Shown piece by piece: positions 50,492 through 59,738 of a DNA stretch of 64,000 nt. Under the pieces are notes generated by a model. The model made no database searches and was not told the DNA's origin. It saw only the letters and a program-made list of their open reading frames with translations. Every line of letters begins with the position of its first letter. Position 1 is the first letter of the stretch. The position numbers and the translations under genes were made by a program. The stretch is from Thermohalobaculum sp039030915 (lineage in GTDB: Bacteria > Pseudomonadota > Alphaproteobacteria > Rhodobacterales > Rhodobacteraceae), in contig JBCCDG010000001.1 of the NCBI GenBank assembly GCA_039030915.1, positions 1 through 64,000 of the forward strand, read 5' to 3'.

Positions 50492-52120
50492 CTAGGCTGC
50501 AGGCTTTCCAGAGTTTTTTCGCTGCGGCAGCATGGAAAGCAGGGTTTCGCGTCGGAAAAGCGCGATAACTGCCAGCGTCTCCATGCGCCCCAGGATCATT
50601 CCGGCTGCACAGCAGGCCCGCTGCCAGCCATCGAGAAGGGCATAGCTTTCATGGCCTTGCGCCACGAAACCGAAGACGGGGCCGGTGTTCGAGACCGAGG
50701 AGACGGCGGCGATGAAGGCAGGCTCGAAGGCGAGGCCGGTGACCGCGAGCGCGAAAGCAACGACGAAGACCGAACCTGCATAGAGCATGATGAAGGCCCA
50801 GCCCAGGAAGGCCCCCTCCCCCACCAGGCCCTTCAGCCCGGCGCCCACGCCGGTGCCCGAGCCACCGACTACGCTCGGTTGCGCCAGACGGTCGATCTCG
50901 CGCAGTCCGTGGCGAATGAGGGCCGCTGCGCGGATGAGCTTGATCCCGCCCGCCGTCGTCGCCGCGCCCCCCCCGATGGCGGCGAGGCCGAGCAGGAGGA
51001 GCGTCGGGTTGTCGAGCCCTGCCCAGGCGCGCGCGCCCTCCCAGGCAGCCGCCTCGTAGCCCGTGGTCGTCAGGAAGCTGAGCGTCGTGAAGAGGATACC
51101 CCAGAGCGCCGTCAGCGCATCGATACCATTCTCCCCGAGATCGAGCTCGAAGGCCGCCAGCCAGTGGCGCAGGAAGAGCGCGAGGGTCGCGCAGGCGACG
51201 ATGATCGCCGCGAGCCTCAGCTCGGGGTCACGCCGCAAGGTCACGTCCCGCCCGATCCGCGTGGCCCTGCCGTAGAAGCGCGAGGTGCAGGCGGCGAGCA
51301 TGAAGACCGCCGCGATCGCCTCAGCCGGGATGTTGTCGAAGGCAGGCGTCATCGGCCGCTGGGCGGAGATCCCGCTCGTCGAGATCACGCCGAGCGCGTG
51401 CACGATGCTCGAGAGATCGAGCGGCTGCGCGCTCCCGACCAGAATGATGAGCGCGCAGGTCAGCCCCGCGTAGACTGGCAGGATGGCGCGGAGAGCGCGG
51501 CGCAGCCGTTCCCCGATGGGCGGTGTGTGCGCGCCGAGCTCTGCCAGACGCACATCGCCTGTCGTCACGCTTGCCGCACTGGCTGTCGGCGTCGTCACCT
51601 CGAAGCCGCCCATGCGCCGGGGCGCCAGAACCACATAGGCCGCGGTCAGCGTCAGGAGCCCGCCCATCCAGCCCATCATGCCCCGCCAGAGATGGATCGC
51701 GTCGGGCACGAGATCGGGCCGCGCATAGCCGGTGCTGCCTGTGGTGGTGAAGCTCGCCACCATCTCGAACCAGGCGCCGACCCAGCCGAGCGAGGGGGTG
51801 AGAAGGAGGAGCGGAATCGCCGCGAAAGCCGGCAGCACGGCCCAGGCCACCAGAAGCGATGCAAGCTCGAGCTGCGGGCTGCTCTCAGCCGCCCTGCTTG
51901 CCAGCGCGACCCGCGCGATGGCCGCGGCGAAGCCTGAGAAGAGGCCCCCGTAGAGAAAGGCGCGGGCCGACCGCTCGTCCCCCTCCACCAGCGCAAAGAT
52001 CATCGGCAGCGCCATCGCCAGCGCCAACATTCCCAGCGCAGGCGCAAACAGCGCCGACTGCTCCCTACCCTTCTCCCGCCGCTGGCGCGCACGCATGGTT
52101 CTGCGGGATGGGAGCGCCAT
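50492..52120 (-). CDS. trkH: Potassium uptake protein TrkH
   Basis: 542 residues with about ten membrane helices and four pore-loop repeats. The first filter region is ASFTTTGSTGY, with others at VISTSGISAQRP, LSFLTTTGYEAA and SSVSNTGPVFG, as expected of Trk/Ktr channels. K+ enters through TrkH, gated by TrkA. The gene follows trkA with only two bases between, so translation is probably coupled. The N-terminal 20 residues are basic and cytoplasmic. Confidence 0.94.
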   Translation of the reverse strand: MALPSRRTMRARQRREKGREQSALFAPALGMLALAMALPMIFALVEGDERSARAFLYGGLFSGFAAAIARVALASRAAESSPQLELASLLVAWAVLPAFAAIPLLLLTPSLGWVGAWFEMVASFTTTGSTGYARPDLVPDAIHLWRGMMGWMGGLLTLTAAYVVLAPRRMGGFEVTTPTASAASVTTGDVRLAELGAHTPPIGERLRRALRAILPVYAGLTCALIILVGSAQPLDLSSIVHALGVISTSGISAQRPMTPAFDNIPAEAIAAVFMLAACTSRFYGRATRIGRDVTLRRDPELRLAAIIVACATLALFLRHWLAAFELDLGENGIDALTALWGILFTTLSFLTTTGYEAAAWEGARAWAGLDNPTLLLLGLAAIGGGAATTAGGIKLIRAAALIRHGLREIDRLAQPSVVGGSGTGVGAGLKGLVGEGAFLGWAFIMLYAGSVFVVAFALAVTGLAFEPAFIAAVSSVSNTGPVFGFVAQGHESYALLDGWQRACCAAGMILGRMETLAVIALFRRETLLSMLPQRKNSGKPAA

Positions 52121-52122
52121 GT

Positions 52123-53496
52123 TCAGAAGAAGTCGATGCTGACGCGGAACATCTGCTCGACCTTGTGGACCGCCGAGCGCACGGCGAAGAGCACGAGCAC
52201 ATCGCCGACCGAGATCGTGAGATCGCCGTGCGGCATCGCGATCCCCTTGGCTGTCCGCACCGCGCCGACGATGGAGCCGCGCGGCAGGCTGATATCGCGA
52301 AGCCGCTTGCCCGCAAGCGCCGAGGTGCTCATCACCTGCGCCTCGATCACCTCGCCCTCGCTCGAGCCGATGGTGTAGACGGCGCGGATCTTGCCCCGGC
52401 GCACATGGCGCAGGATGGAGCTGACGGTCGTCGCCCGCGGGTCGATCAGCGCATCGACGCTCAGCGGATCGGCCAGCCGGTCAAAGGTCGGGTCCTTGGA
52501 AAGCGCGATGGAGATCAGGGGGTTGAGCTGCTCGGCCAGCGCGCAGGAGAGGAGGTTCGTGCGGTCGTCATCCGTGAGCGCGACGATGGCGTCGGCGTCC
52601 TCGATGCCTGCCTCCTGTAGGATGCCCACATCGAGCGCGTCGCCGTTCAGCACGACTGTCCGGCTCAAGCGGTCCGCCGCCCGCTCCGCCCTGTCCCGGT
52701 CGCGCTCGATCATCGTTGCGCGATAATTCTGCCGCCGCTCGATCTCGCGCGCAACGCGCAGGCCCACATTTCCGGCGCCGACCACGATTATGCGCGAGGC
52801 GACGCGGTTCTTCTTGCCGAAGATGCCGAAGGCGCGCTGCACATCCTCCCGCGCTGCGACGAAATAGACCTCGTCATCGGCAAAGAGCTGGTCTTCGGCC
52901 GAGGCGGTGAAAAGCTTCCCGTCGCGCCTGATCGCAACCACGATCGCCTTCAGCGTCGAGAAGAGCTCAGAGAGCTGGCGGAGCGGCGTGTTTGTGACCG
53001 GGCAACTTTCCTCGATCCTGATTCCGACGAAGTTTACGTCGCCATCCAGAAACGGTTCGATATCGAAGGCCGCCGTCGCCTGAAGGCGGCGCAGCGTTAC
53101 ATGCGCCACCTCGCTCTCCGGGCTGATGATCACGTCGATGGGCAGATGGTCGCGCCGGAAGAGATCCGACCACTCCGCCTCGAGATAGCTCTCCGTCCGG
53201 ATACGCGCGATCTTGGTCGGCACCTCGAAGACCGAATGCGCCACCTGGCAGGCGACCATGTTGACCTCGTCCATCGAGGTCGCGGCGATCAGCATGTCGC
53301 AATCCCGCGTGCCGGCGCGGGCCAGGACGTCGGGATGCGATGCAAAGCCGATCACGCCGGAGACGTCGTACATGTCCGTCAAGCGGCGGACGAGCGCGGC
53401 GTTATGGTCGATGACGGTGACCGAATTGCCTTCGTCGGCGAGATGGCGGGCGATTTGCGAGCCTACCTGTCCCGCCCCGCAGACCACGACTTCCAT
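52123..53496 (-). CDS. trkA: Trk system potassium uptake protein TrkA
   Basis: 457 residues: two tandem RCK modules, each with a Rossmann NAD-binding part (VVVCGAGQVGSQIARHLADEG at the start and IIVVGAGNVGLRVAREIERR at about 233) and a TrkA_C domain. It is the cytoplasmic gating ring of the Trk transporter. The ATG at 53496 is preceded by a hairpin in the leader. It belongs to the conserved ntrX-trkA-trkH-hfq-hflX order, here interrupted by 900 bases holding one small gene. Confidence 0.96.
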   Translation of the reverse strand: MEVVVCGAGQVGSQIARHLADEGNSVTVIDHNAALVRRLTDMYDVSGVIGFASHPDVLARAGTRDCDMLIAATSMDEVNMVACQVAHSVFEVPTKIARIRTESYLEAEWSDLFRRDHLPIDVIISPESEVAHVTLRRLQATAAFDIEPFLDGDVNFVGIRIEESCPVTNTPLRQLSELFSTLKAIVVAIRRDGKLFTASAEDQLFADDEVYFVAAREDVQRAFGIFGKKNRVASRIIVVGAGNVGLRVAREIERRQNYRATMIERDRDRAERAADRLSRTVVLNGDALDVGILQEAGIEDADAIVALTDDDRTNLLSCALAEQLNPLISIALSKDPTFDRLADPLSVDALIDPRATTVSSILRHVRRGKIRAVYTIGSSEGEVIEAQVMSTSALAGKRLRDISLPRGSIVGAVRTAKGIAMPHGDLTISVGDVLVLFAVRSAVHKVEQMFRVSIDFF

Positions 53497-53500
53497 GGAG

Positions 53501-53534
53501 CACCGTTTTCCGCCCGAAGGGTTCGGGAACGGTG
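53501..53534 (-). promoter_or_regulatory. Leader hairpin directly upstream of trkA
   Basis: CACCGTT (53501-53507) pairs with AACGGTG (53528-53534), and CCCGAA (53513-53518) with TTCGGG (53522-53527), leaving a one-sided 5-base bulge and a 3-base loop. The stem ends only four bases from the trkA ATG, so it would cover the ribosome site in the mRNA. Confidence 0.45.
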
Positions 53535-53746
53535 GTGCGGGCGGGCGGCGCTGTCAAGCAAGCGCGGTTGCAGGTGTCTCGATCAGGCGCGCTGGGTCCG
53601 ATCCGGCGGGCCGGCGCATGCCATCGTCACGTCCCTGGCTGCGCCGCGCGCCGAGTTCTTGCCCCCATCGGCGCCGCGGCGCGGCCAGCGGATCCCCCCA
53701 ACGGCGCTCGGCGCCCCTCGCCGAACGCCGGGCACGCCATCTCCTG

Positions 53747-53959
53747 TCAATGAAGCCGAAGTTCGGGTGCGCGATAGGCCCAGGCGACCGGGCCGTGCGC
53801 ATGCGTCGGCCATGCCGTCTCATGCGCTACGGGCGTGATCAGCGCGCCGGGAAACGGCATCGCCGCCTTTGCCTCGCGCGCATTGCGCGCCCGGATGTAG
53901 CCCCCACCGAGCTCACGCCCGGCGACCTCGTCACAGATGAAGAAGCTATAGAACTGCAT
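53747..53959 (-). CDS. Small soluble protein of unknown function
   Basis: 70 residues from an ATG at 53959 with GGAG 9 bases upstream: MQFYSFFICDEVAGRELGGG, then YIRARNAREAKAAMPFPGALITPVAHETAWPT and a C-terminus ending WAYRAPELRLH. The strand-helix-strand pattern and good ribosome site favour a real gene over chance. An upstream ATG at 53992 in the same frame is less likely. Family not recognised. It sits in the gap between ntrX and trkA. Confidence 0.5.
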   Translation of the reverse strand: MQFYSFFICDEVAGRELGGGYIRARNAREAKAAMPFPGALITPVAHETAWPTHAHGPVAWAYRAPELRLH

Positions 53960-54396
53960 ATCGTCAAGCTCCGGCACGATCCGAAACAGCAACAGACGAA
54001 CACATTCATCGAGATACGCAACCAGTCAGTCCTGATTTCGGAAACAAAACTGAATGCTGGGTTAATTTATGACCAAATTTCTATCGAATATGGCGCGAAG
54101 TTCTACTGATTGCGGCGCCCGCAGAGCGCTGTGCGCTCCGCCGCAGGAAATTGATCAGAAGGCGTTAACCCGCTGAAAGCTTGCCATACAGCTCGAGCTT
54201 TCGCGGATAACTTACGGCTCTGCAAAGATAATTAGGAAGATGGCCGACGCCACGAGGAGCTGCGCAGTCGCCACGAAGCACCAACCCGTGATCGCCGATG
54301 AGCCTCACGACGCACCAGAGTCCGCTCCGCATGGTTCGGGCGACCGCGCCGCTGCCGCGCTGGCCGTTAAGCGGGCCGGCGCGGCAGGTCGTTCGG
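53960..54396. other. Non-coding region downstream of ntrX
   Basis: No gene is supported. The part 54000-54110 is clearly AT-richer than its surroundings and may hold the promoter of the small gene and the trkAH genes. GCGGCG-GAGCGC-TGT-GCGCTC-CGCCGC around 54112-54147 is an interrupted hairpin without a T-run on either side. Confidence 0.45.
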
Positions 54397-55815
54397 TCAT
54401 TCGTCGATGAGCTCTTCCTCCGCACCTTCGCTCACGGCAACCCTCACGCCGCCGCGCGATGTGGTGCTGACGCCCAGCATCTTGAGCTTGCGATGGAGCG
54501 CCGAGCGCTCCATGCCGACGAAACTCGCGGTCTTCGAGATATTGCCGCCGAAGCGGTTGATCTGCGCCACCAGATATTCCCGCTCGAAGAGCTCCCGCGC
54601 CTCGCGGAGCGGCAGGGACGCGACCGCGGCCAGGAGCCCGCCAAGCCCCGCCTCGCCCATCTCGCCCGTCGCGCCCGGCAGTTCCTCGGGCTCGATCGTG
54701 CGGCTGTCGCTGCCGAGGATCAGCACCTGCTCCATCATGTTGCGAAGTTGCCGGACATTGCCGGGCCAGCTCCGCGTCTGGAGCGCCGCCAGCGCGCCGT
54801 CTGACAGCACGCGCCGCGTCAGCCCCTGCTCGCGCGCGAACCGGTCGAGAAAGTGGTTCGCGAGCTCGGGTATATCGTCCCGCCGTCGGTCGAGGCTCGG
54901 CACCTCGATGGGCATCACGTTGAGGCGGTGATAGAGATCCTCGCGGAACCGGCCGGCCGTGATCTCGGCCTGCAAGTCGCGGTTCGTGGCCGAAATGACG
55001 CGTACATCGACCCGCACGGTCGCGCTGTCGCCGAGCCGCGTGAACGCCTGATCCACCAGCACCCGCAGGATCTTGGACTGCGTGCCATAGGGCATGTCGC
55101 CGACTTCATCGATGAAGAGCGTGCCGCCATGCGCCTTCTCGAAGAGCCCCGGCTGCAGACCTCCGCCCGTGCGCACCCGACCGAAGAGAAGCTCCTCCAT
55201 CCGGTCCGCCTCGACGCTGGCGGCATTGACCACCACGAACGGGCTCTGTCCGCGCTCGGAGTGGTGGTGGATGTACCGCGCCGCCACCTCCTTGCCGGTC
55301 CCGGGCCCGCCCGTCAGCAGCACGCGGCTCCCGCCTCGTGCCACGCGGTCGAGCTTGCCGCGAAGTGTCACGATGGCATGACTTTGGCCCACCAGGCGCC
55401 AGTTCTCCGCCTCCGCCCGCCGATAGGTCACATTTTCCCGGCGCAGCCGCGAGGCTTCGAGCGCCCGGCTTACGACCACCAGAAGCTGATCCATGTTGAA
55501 GGGCTTCTCGATGAAATCGTAGGCGCCCTGCTTCACGGCGGCCACGGCCAGCTCGATATTGCCGTGCCCCGAGATGATCACGATGGGCACGGCGGGATTG
55601 TCGCGCTTCACGCGCTTCAGGATCTCGATCCCGTCCATCCGGCTGCCCTGGAGCCAGATATCGAGGATGATCAGGTCTGGCAGAGCCCCGTCGATGGAGG
55701 CAAACGCGCTGTCGGCATCGAACGCCTCCCGGGTCGCGTGCCCTTCATCGCTCAGCAGGTCCCCGATCAGGTCGCGGATGTCCGCCTCGTCGTCGACGAT
55801 CAGAATATCAGCCAT
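54397..55815 (-). CDS. ntrX: Response regulator NtrX without the GAFTGA motif
   Basis: 472 residues. Receiver domain with phospho-acceptor Asp52 (LIILDIWLQGSRMDG), AAA+ domain with Walker A GGPGTGKE (169-176), and a Fis-type C-terminal helix-turn-helix (NISKTASFVGMERSALHRKLKML). The sigma-54-contacting loop normally GAFTGA is absent: residues 209-227 read LLFGRVRTGGGLQPGLFEK. This NtrX therefore probably does not activate sigma-54 promoters, in line with what is reported for some Rhodobacterales and Brucella NtrX. It is paired with ntrY just upstream (7 bases). NtrYX controls nitrogen, redox and envelope functions. Confidence 0.95.
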   Translation of the reverse strand: MADILIVDDEADIRDLIGDLLSDEGHATREAFDADSAFASIDGALPDLIILDIWLQGSRMDGIEILKRVKRDNPAVPIVIISGHGNIELAVAAVKQGAYDFIEKPFNMDQLLVVVSRALEASRLRRENVTYRRAEAENWRLVGQSHAIVTLRGKLDRVARGGSRVLLTGGPGTGKEVAARYIHHHSERGQSPFVVVNAASVEADRMEELLFGRVRTGGGLQPGLFEKAHGGTLFIDEVGDMPYGTQSKILRVLVDQAFTRLGDSATVRVDVRVISATNRDLQAEITAGRFREDLYHRLNVMPIEVPSLDRRRDDIPELANHFLDRFAREQGLTRRVLSDGALAALQTRSWPGNVRQLRNMMEQVLILGSDSRTIEPEELPGATGEMGEAGLGGLLAAVASLPLREARELFEREYLVAQINRFGGNISKTASFVGMERSALHRKLKMLGVSTTSRGGVRVAVSEGAEEELIDE

Positions 55816-55821
55816 GCTCGC

Positions 55822-58158
55822 TCACGTCCTCTCGTGCTTGCCCGTTGCCGGGTCTTCGCGCCCTTGCGGGCCGTCTCGTTCGTTGTTGCTTGTCGTCGCT
55901 TGGTGCCGGCCCGAACGGCCTGCGGGCCGTGGCAGGCGCAGCGTCACCTGCGCCCCGTCGAGCCCGCCGGCATCCCTGCCCCGCCCGCTCGCGTCGCCGA
56001 GCGCGATGGTCCCGCCATGCTGCTCGACGATCTTGCGCACGATCGCGAGGCCGAGGCCGGTGCCCTTCTTCCTCGTCGTGACATAAGGATCGGTCAGCCG
56101 GTCGCGCCCCTCCTCCGGCAGGCCGATCCCGTTGTCCGCGATATCAACGCGCCAGCCGCGCCCCTTCTCGCTGACGCGCAGGCGGATGCGCCCTGATCCT
56201 TTGAGCGCCCCCTTCTCATGCCGTGCCTCTATGGCGTCGGCGGCGTTCTGCAGGAGATTGGTGAGGCACTGGCCCAGAAGCCCGCGATCGGCGGCAAGCG
56301 GGATCGGCCTGTCTGGCAGCGCCGTCTCGTACTCGATATGGACCGCCTCCCCGCCCTCGCCCCGCGCCCCCTCCTGCAGCAGCACGGCCTCGCGGATCAG
56401 ATCGCCGAGATCCACCGTCTCCATAACCGGTTCGGGCATGCGCGCGAAGCGGCTGAAGGCATCGACCATACGCCTGATCTCTCCCGCCTGGCGCGTAATG
56501 ACGTCCAGCATGCGCTCGAGCTGCGCCCCATCCTCACCGAGGCGGCCGGCGAACTTCTTGCGCATGCGGTCGGCCGAAAGCTGAATGGGCGTCAGCGGGT
56601 TCTTGATCTCATGCGCCACGCGCCGCGCCACATCGCCCCATGCCGCCATGCGCTGGGCCGAGGCGAGCGCGGTGATGTCATCGAAGGTGACCACATGGCC
56701 TTCCTCAGGTGCATAGGAGTTCTTGAGCGCCACGCGGCAGAGGAACTCCCGCTGCTGCCCCCCGACGGCGACCCGTACCTCGCCGGAACCGACGCCCGAG
56801 GGCGAGCGGCTGGACGCCTCCAGAAGCGGCGCGAAGGCTGGCACCGCCTCCTCCATAGTGCGCCCGTGCGCATCCGCCGCGTCGATATCGAGCAGCGTGG
56901 TCGCTGCCTGGTTGAGGAGCGTCACACGCCCCTCCCCGTCCAATCCCATGACGCCCGCCGTCACACCGGAAAGCACCGCTTCCGTCAGGCGCCGGCGCCG
57001 CTCAGTCTCCTGGTTCGCATGGATCAGCGCATCGCGCTGACCTTTGAGCTGCGCGGCCATGCGGTTGAAACTGCGGGAGAGGATGGAGATCTCGTCGCCG
57101 CCCCGTTCCTCCTTGACGCGAACGTCGAGATCGCCCCCGCCGATCCGCTCCGCCGCCCCGGCCAGCCTGCCGACAGGCTTGGCCAGCCGCTCGGCGAAGA
57201 GGAGGCCGAGGAGCGTCGAGGAGCAGATCACGAGAAGCGCGAAGCCCACATAGATGAGCGCGAAATCGCGGAGAAGGCTCCCGCGTTCGGCCTCGAGCTG
57301 TTCATAGAGCCGGACCGTGTCCTCCGTTTCGTCGAGAAGGCGCAGAACCTCCCCCTCCACGTCGCGGCTCACATAGAGGAAGGCATCGAAGAAGTTCGTC
57401 AGGAAGACCAGCGCGCGGATCTCGTTGTTCCGATCGTCGTTCGTGATCACCACCTCGCCGGCACGGGCGCGCGCCACCTCGTCGTCGGTCGGCGGCTCGA
57501 AGGCGAAGAGGTAGGAAAACTCGCCGCGGGCGACGATCTCCCGGTCCGAGTTGAAGACGAAGGCTTCCGGCAACTCGCGCAGGATGGCCTGGCTGCGCAC
57601 CAGTTCGTTGAGCTGCCCGCCGGTCAGACCCCCTTCCTGCTGAGCCGTCCGGTTGAGGTCGTTGGCCATCGCCAGAACGTCGCCGCGGATGTTCTGCCGG
57701 TGCTCCCGCTCATAGGCGCGGGCGACGTCGAGCGCGTTGCTGACAACGCTACCGACGCGATCCGAGAACCAGGACTCGATACCGAAATTGACTGAAAGCG
57801 TCGCGAAGACCGCGACGATGACGGTCGGGACCAGCGCGACGAGCCCAAAGGTGCCCGCGAGGCGGAGATGAAGCTTCGAGCCGACGCGCCCGGCCTTGCG
57901 CGCGGCGATAAGGGTCGCGATCCGGACCGCCAGCACCGCCCCGAAAACGAGGAGATAGAGAGCGTCTGCCGCAAGGATGATGCGCAGGAACGAACTGTCG
58001 CCGCCCGCTCCACGCCCGAGCGCAACAACCGTGACGATCGCCAGCACGGGACCGAGCAGGATGAGCGGGATGAGCGTCCGCCGCTCGATCCGCCGCGCCC
58101 AGGCGCCGTTGCGTAGCCCGATGCTTGCCGCGCCCATCGGCGCGTCTGCTCCGCTCAC
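55822..58158 (-). CDS. ntrY: Sensor histidine kinase NtrY
   Basis: 778 residues. About four membrane helices within the first 120 residues and a further one around 285-305, a periplasmic sensing domain between, HAMP (ERLAKPVGRLAGAAERIGGGDL), PAS (RRRLTEAVLSGVTAGVMGLDGEGRV), and a HisKA/HATPase core with the phospho-histidine in ARRVAHEIKNPLTPIQLSADR, N-box QCLTNLLQNAADAIE, DNGIGL and GTGLGLAIV. The GTG at 58158 is preferred because GGGGAGAGG lies 6 bases upstream; a GTG at 58188 and ATG at 58107-58137 are alternatives. Confidence 0.95.
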   Translation of the reverse strand: MSGADAPMGAASIGLRNGAWARRIERRTLIPLILLGPVLAIVTVVALGRGAGGDSSFLRIILAADALYLLVFGAVLAVRIATLIAARKAGRVGSKLHLRLAGTFGLVALVPTVIVAVFATLSVNFGIESWFSDRVGSVVSNALDVARAYEREHRQNIRGDVLAMANDLNRTAQQEGGLTGGQLNELVRSQAILRELPEAFVFNSDREIVARGEFSYLFAFEPPTDDEVARARAGEVVITNDDRNNEIRALVFLTNFFDAFLYVSRDVEGEVLRLLDETEDTVRLYEQLEAERGSLLRDFALIYVGFALLVICSSTLLGLLFAERLAKPVGRLAGAAERIGGGDLDVRVKEERGGDEISILSRSFNRMAAQLKGQRDALIHANQETERRRRLTEAVLSGVTAGVMGLDGEGRVTLLNQAATTLLDIDAADAHGRTMEEAVPAFAPLLEASSRSPSGVGSGEVRVAVGGQQREFLCRVALKNSYAPEEGHVVTFDDITALASAQRMAAWGDVARRVAHEIKNPLTPIQLSADRMRKKFAGRLGEDGAQLERMLDVITRQAGEIRRMVDAFSRFARMPEPVMETVDLGDLIREAVLLQEGARGEGGEAVHIEYETALPDRPIPLAADRGLLGQCLTNLLQNAADAIEARHEKGALKGSGRIRLRVSEKGRGWRVDIADNGIGLPEEGRDRLTDPYVTTRKKGTGLGLAIVRKIVEQHGGTIALGDASGRGRDAGGLDGAQVTLRLPRPAGRSGRHQATTSNNERDGPQGREDPATGKHERT

Positions 58159-58242
58159 TGCCCTCTCCCCGGCCGTACGTTGCGGCACTGGTGTGTCGCG
58201 GGCGCCGCATCGCGGCGTGCCCGGGGCGCAACTGTTGCGCGC

Positions 58243-59718
58243 CTACATCAGTTTTTTGCCGCGTGTGACCGGAATGTCAAGCTCTCTGATTTTTTTGCGG
58301 AGTGTGTTTCGATTGATCCCGAGCAGATCAGCCGCTTTCAGCTGATTGCCGCGCGTGGCAGCCATCGTAAGCGCGATCAGCGGCATCTCGACCTCACGCA
58401 GAACACGATCGTAAAGCCCAGACGGGGGCAGTCCCTCGCCATGCAGGTTAAAGTAGCGCCTCAGGTGTAGCTCAACCGCCGCACCGAGCGTGCGCCCGAC
58501 CTCCCCCGCTTCTGGTCCGTCGAGCCCATCACCGCCTTCGCGCGCCGAAAGCTCCGCCTCGACCACCGCCGCGCCCACCAGATCGTCGGGGCAGAGCACC
58601 GCGATGCGCCGGACGAGATTCTCGAGCTCGCGAACATTGCCGGGCCAGCGGTGCTGCTTCAGCCGCTCCAGCGCCTCCGCATCTAGCGACTTTCTCGGCA
58701 GGCCCTCCTTCTCGGCGCGCGCAAAGAAATGGCGCGCGAGATCCGGGATATCGTCCGCCCGCTCACGGAGCGCTGGAAGCCGGATCGGCACGACATTGAT
58801 GCGGTAGTAAAGATCCTCGCGAAAACGCCCCTCCGCGATCAGCCCGCGCAGATCCTGATGGGTGGCGGCGACGATGCGCACATCGGCCCGCCGCGGCACC
58901 CTTCCGCCAACGCTCGTATACTCGCCCTCCTGCAGCACGCGGAGAAGCCGTGTCTGAGCTTCGGGCGGCATGTCCCCAATTTCATCGAGGAAAAGCGTGC
59001 CGCCCTGGGCTTGCTCAAAGCGTCCCGCCGCCCGTTCCGTCGCGCCCGTGAACGCGCCCTTCTCATGCCCGAAAAGCTCGCTCTCGATCAGCTCGCGCGG
59101 GATCGCTGCCATGTTGATCGGCACGAAGGGACCGCGCGAGCGCTTGCCGAAGTTATGGAGCGCACGGGCGACCAGCTCCTTGCCCGTCCCGCTTTCCCCA
59201 GTGACCATGACGCTGAGATCGGTGTGCATGAGCCGCGCCATGACGCGGTAGACCTCCTGCATCGCTGTCGACCGGCCGATGAGCGGCAGGTTCTGCTCCG
59301 CGGGTGCGCCTTCCTCCGATCCGTCGGGCCGGGCCAGCCGGTCGCCGAGACCCTTCTCTACGACCGCCAGAAGTTCCTTCAAATCGAAGGGCTTGGGCAG
59401 GTATTCGTAAGCGCCAACTTCAGCGGCGCGGATCGCAGTGAGAACGGTGTTCTGCGCGCTCATCACCACGACCGGCAGATCCGGCCGCTTGCGCCGGATC
59501 GCAGGCAGCAAATCGAGCGCATCCCCGTCCGGCATGTGCACGTCGGTAACCACGAGGTTACCTTCGCCCTCCTCGACCATGCGCCACAGCGCAGAGGACG
59601 AGCCTGTGGCCCGCACCCGGCAACCGATACGCGCCAACGCCTGGCTGAGGACGGTCCGGATCGCCCGGTCATCATCCGCCACCAGAACGGTACGTCCGCT
59701 ATCGCCCGACACGTTCAT
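58243..59718 (-). CDS. ntrC: Nitrogen regulation response regulator NtrC
   Basis: 491 residues. Receiver domain with Asp59 (LVVTDVHMPDGDAL), sigma-54 activator domain with Walker A GESGTGKE (174-181), an intact GAFTGA loop (221-226, HEKGAFTGATERAAGRFEQA) and a Fis-type helix-turn-helix at the end (NQLKAADLLGINRNTLRKKIREL). Phosphorylated by NtrB under nitrogen limitation. The intact GAFTGA separates it from Rhodobacter capsulatus NtrC, which lacks it and works with the housekeeping sigma factor. Confidence 0.97.
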   Translation of the reverse strand: MNVSGDSGRTVLVADDDRAIRTVLSQALARIGCRVRATGSSSALWRMVEEGEGNLVVTDVHMPDGDALDLLPAIRRKRPDLPVVVMSAQNTVLTAIRAAEVGAYEYLPKPFDLKELLAVVEKGLGDRLARPDGSEEGAPAEQNLPLIGRSTAMQEVYRVMARLMHTDLSVMVTGESGTGKELVARALHNFGKRSRGPFVPINMAAIPRELIESELFGHEKGAFTGATERAAGRFEQAQGGTLFLDEIGDMPPEAQTRLLRVLQEGEYTSVGGRVPRRADVRIVAATHQDLRGLIAEGRFREDLYYRINVVPIRLPALRERADDIPDLARHFFARAEKEGLPRKSLDAEALERLKQHRWPGNVRELENLVRRIAVLCPDDLVGAAVVEAELSAREGGDGLDGPEAGEVGRTLGAAVELHLRRYFNLHGEGLPPSGLYDRVLREVEMPLIALTMAATRGNQLKAADLLGINRNTLRKKIRELDIPVTRGKKLM

Positions 59719-59738
59719 CGGCCCATCTCCGTCCAGCC

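Noticed and set aside
54165..54425. Small minus-strand frame downstream of ntrX
   Set aside because: It begins inside the ntrX end, has no ribosome site, and its composition is that of random GC-rich sequence.
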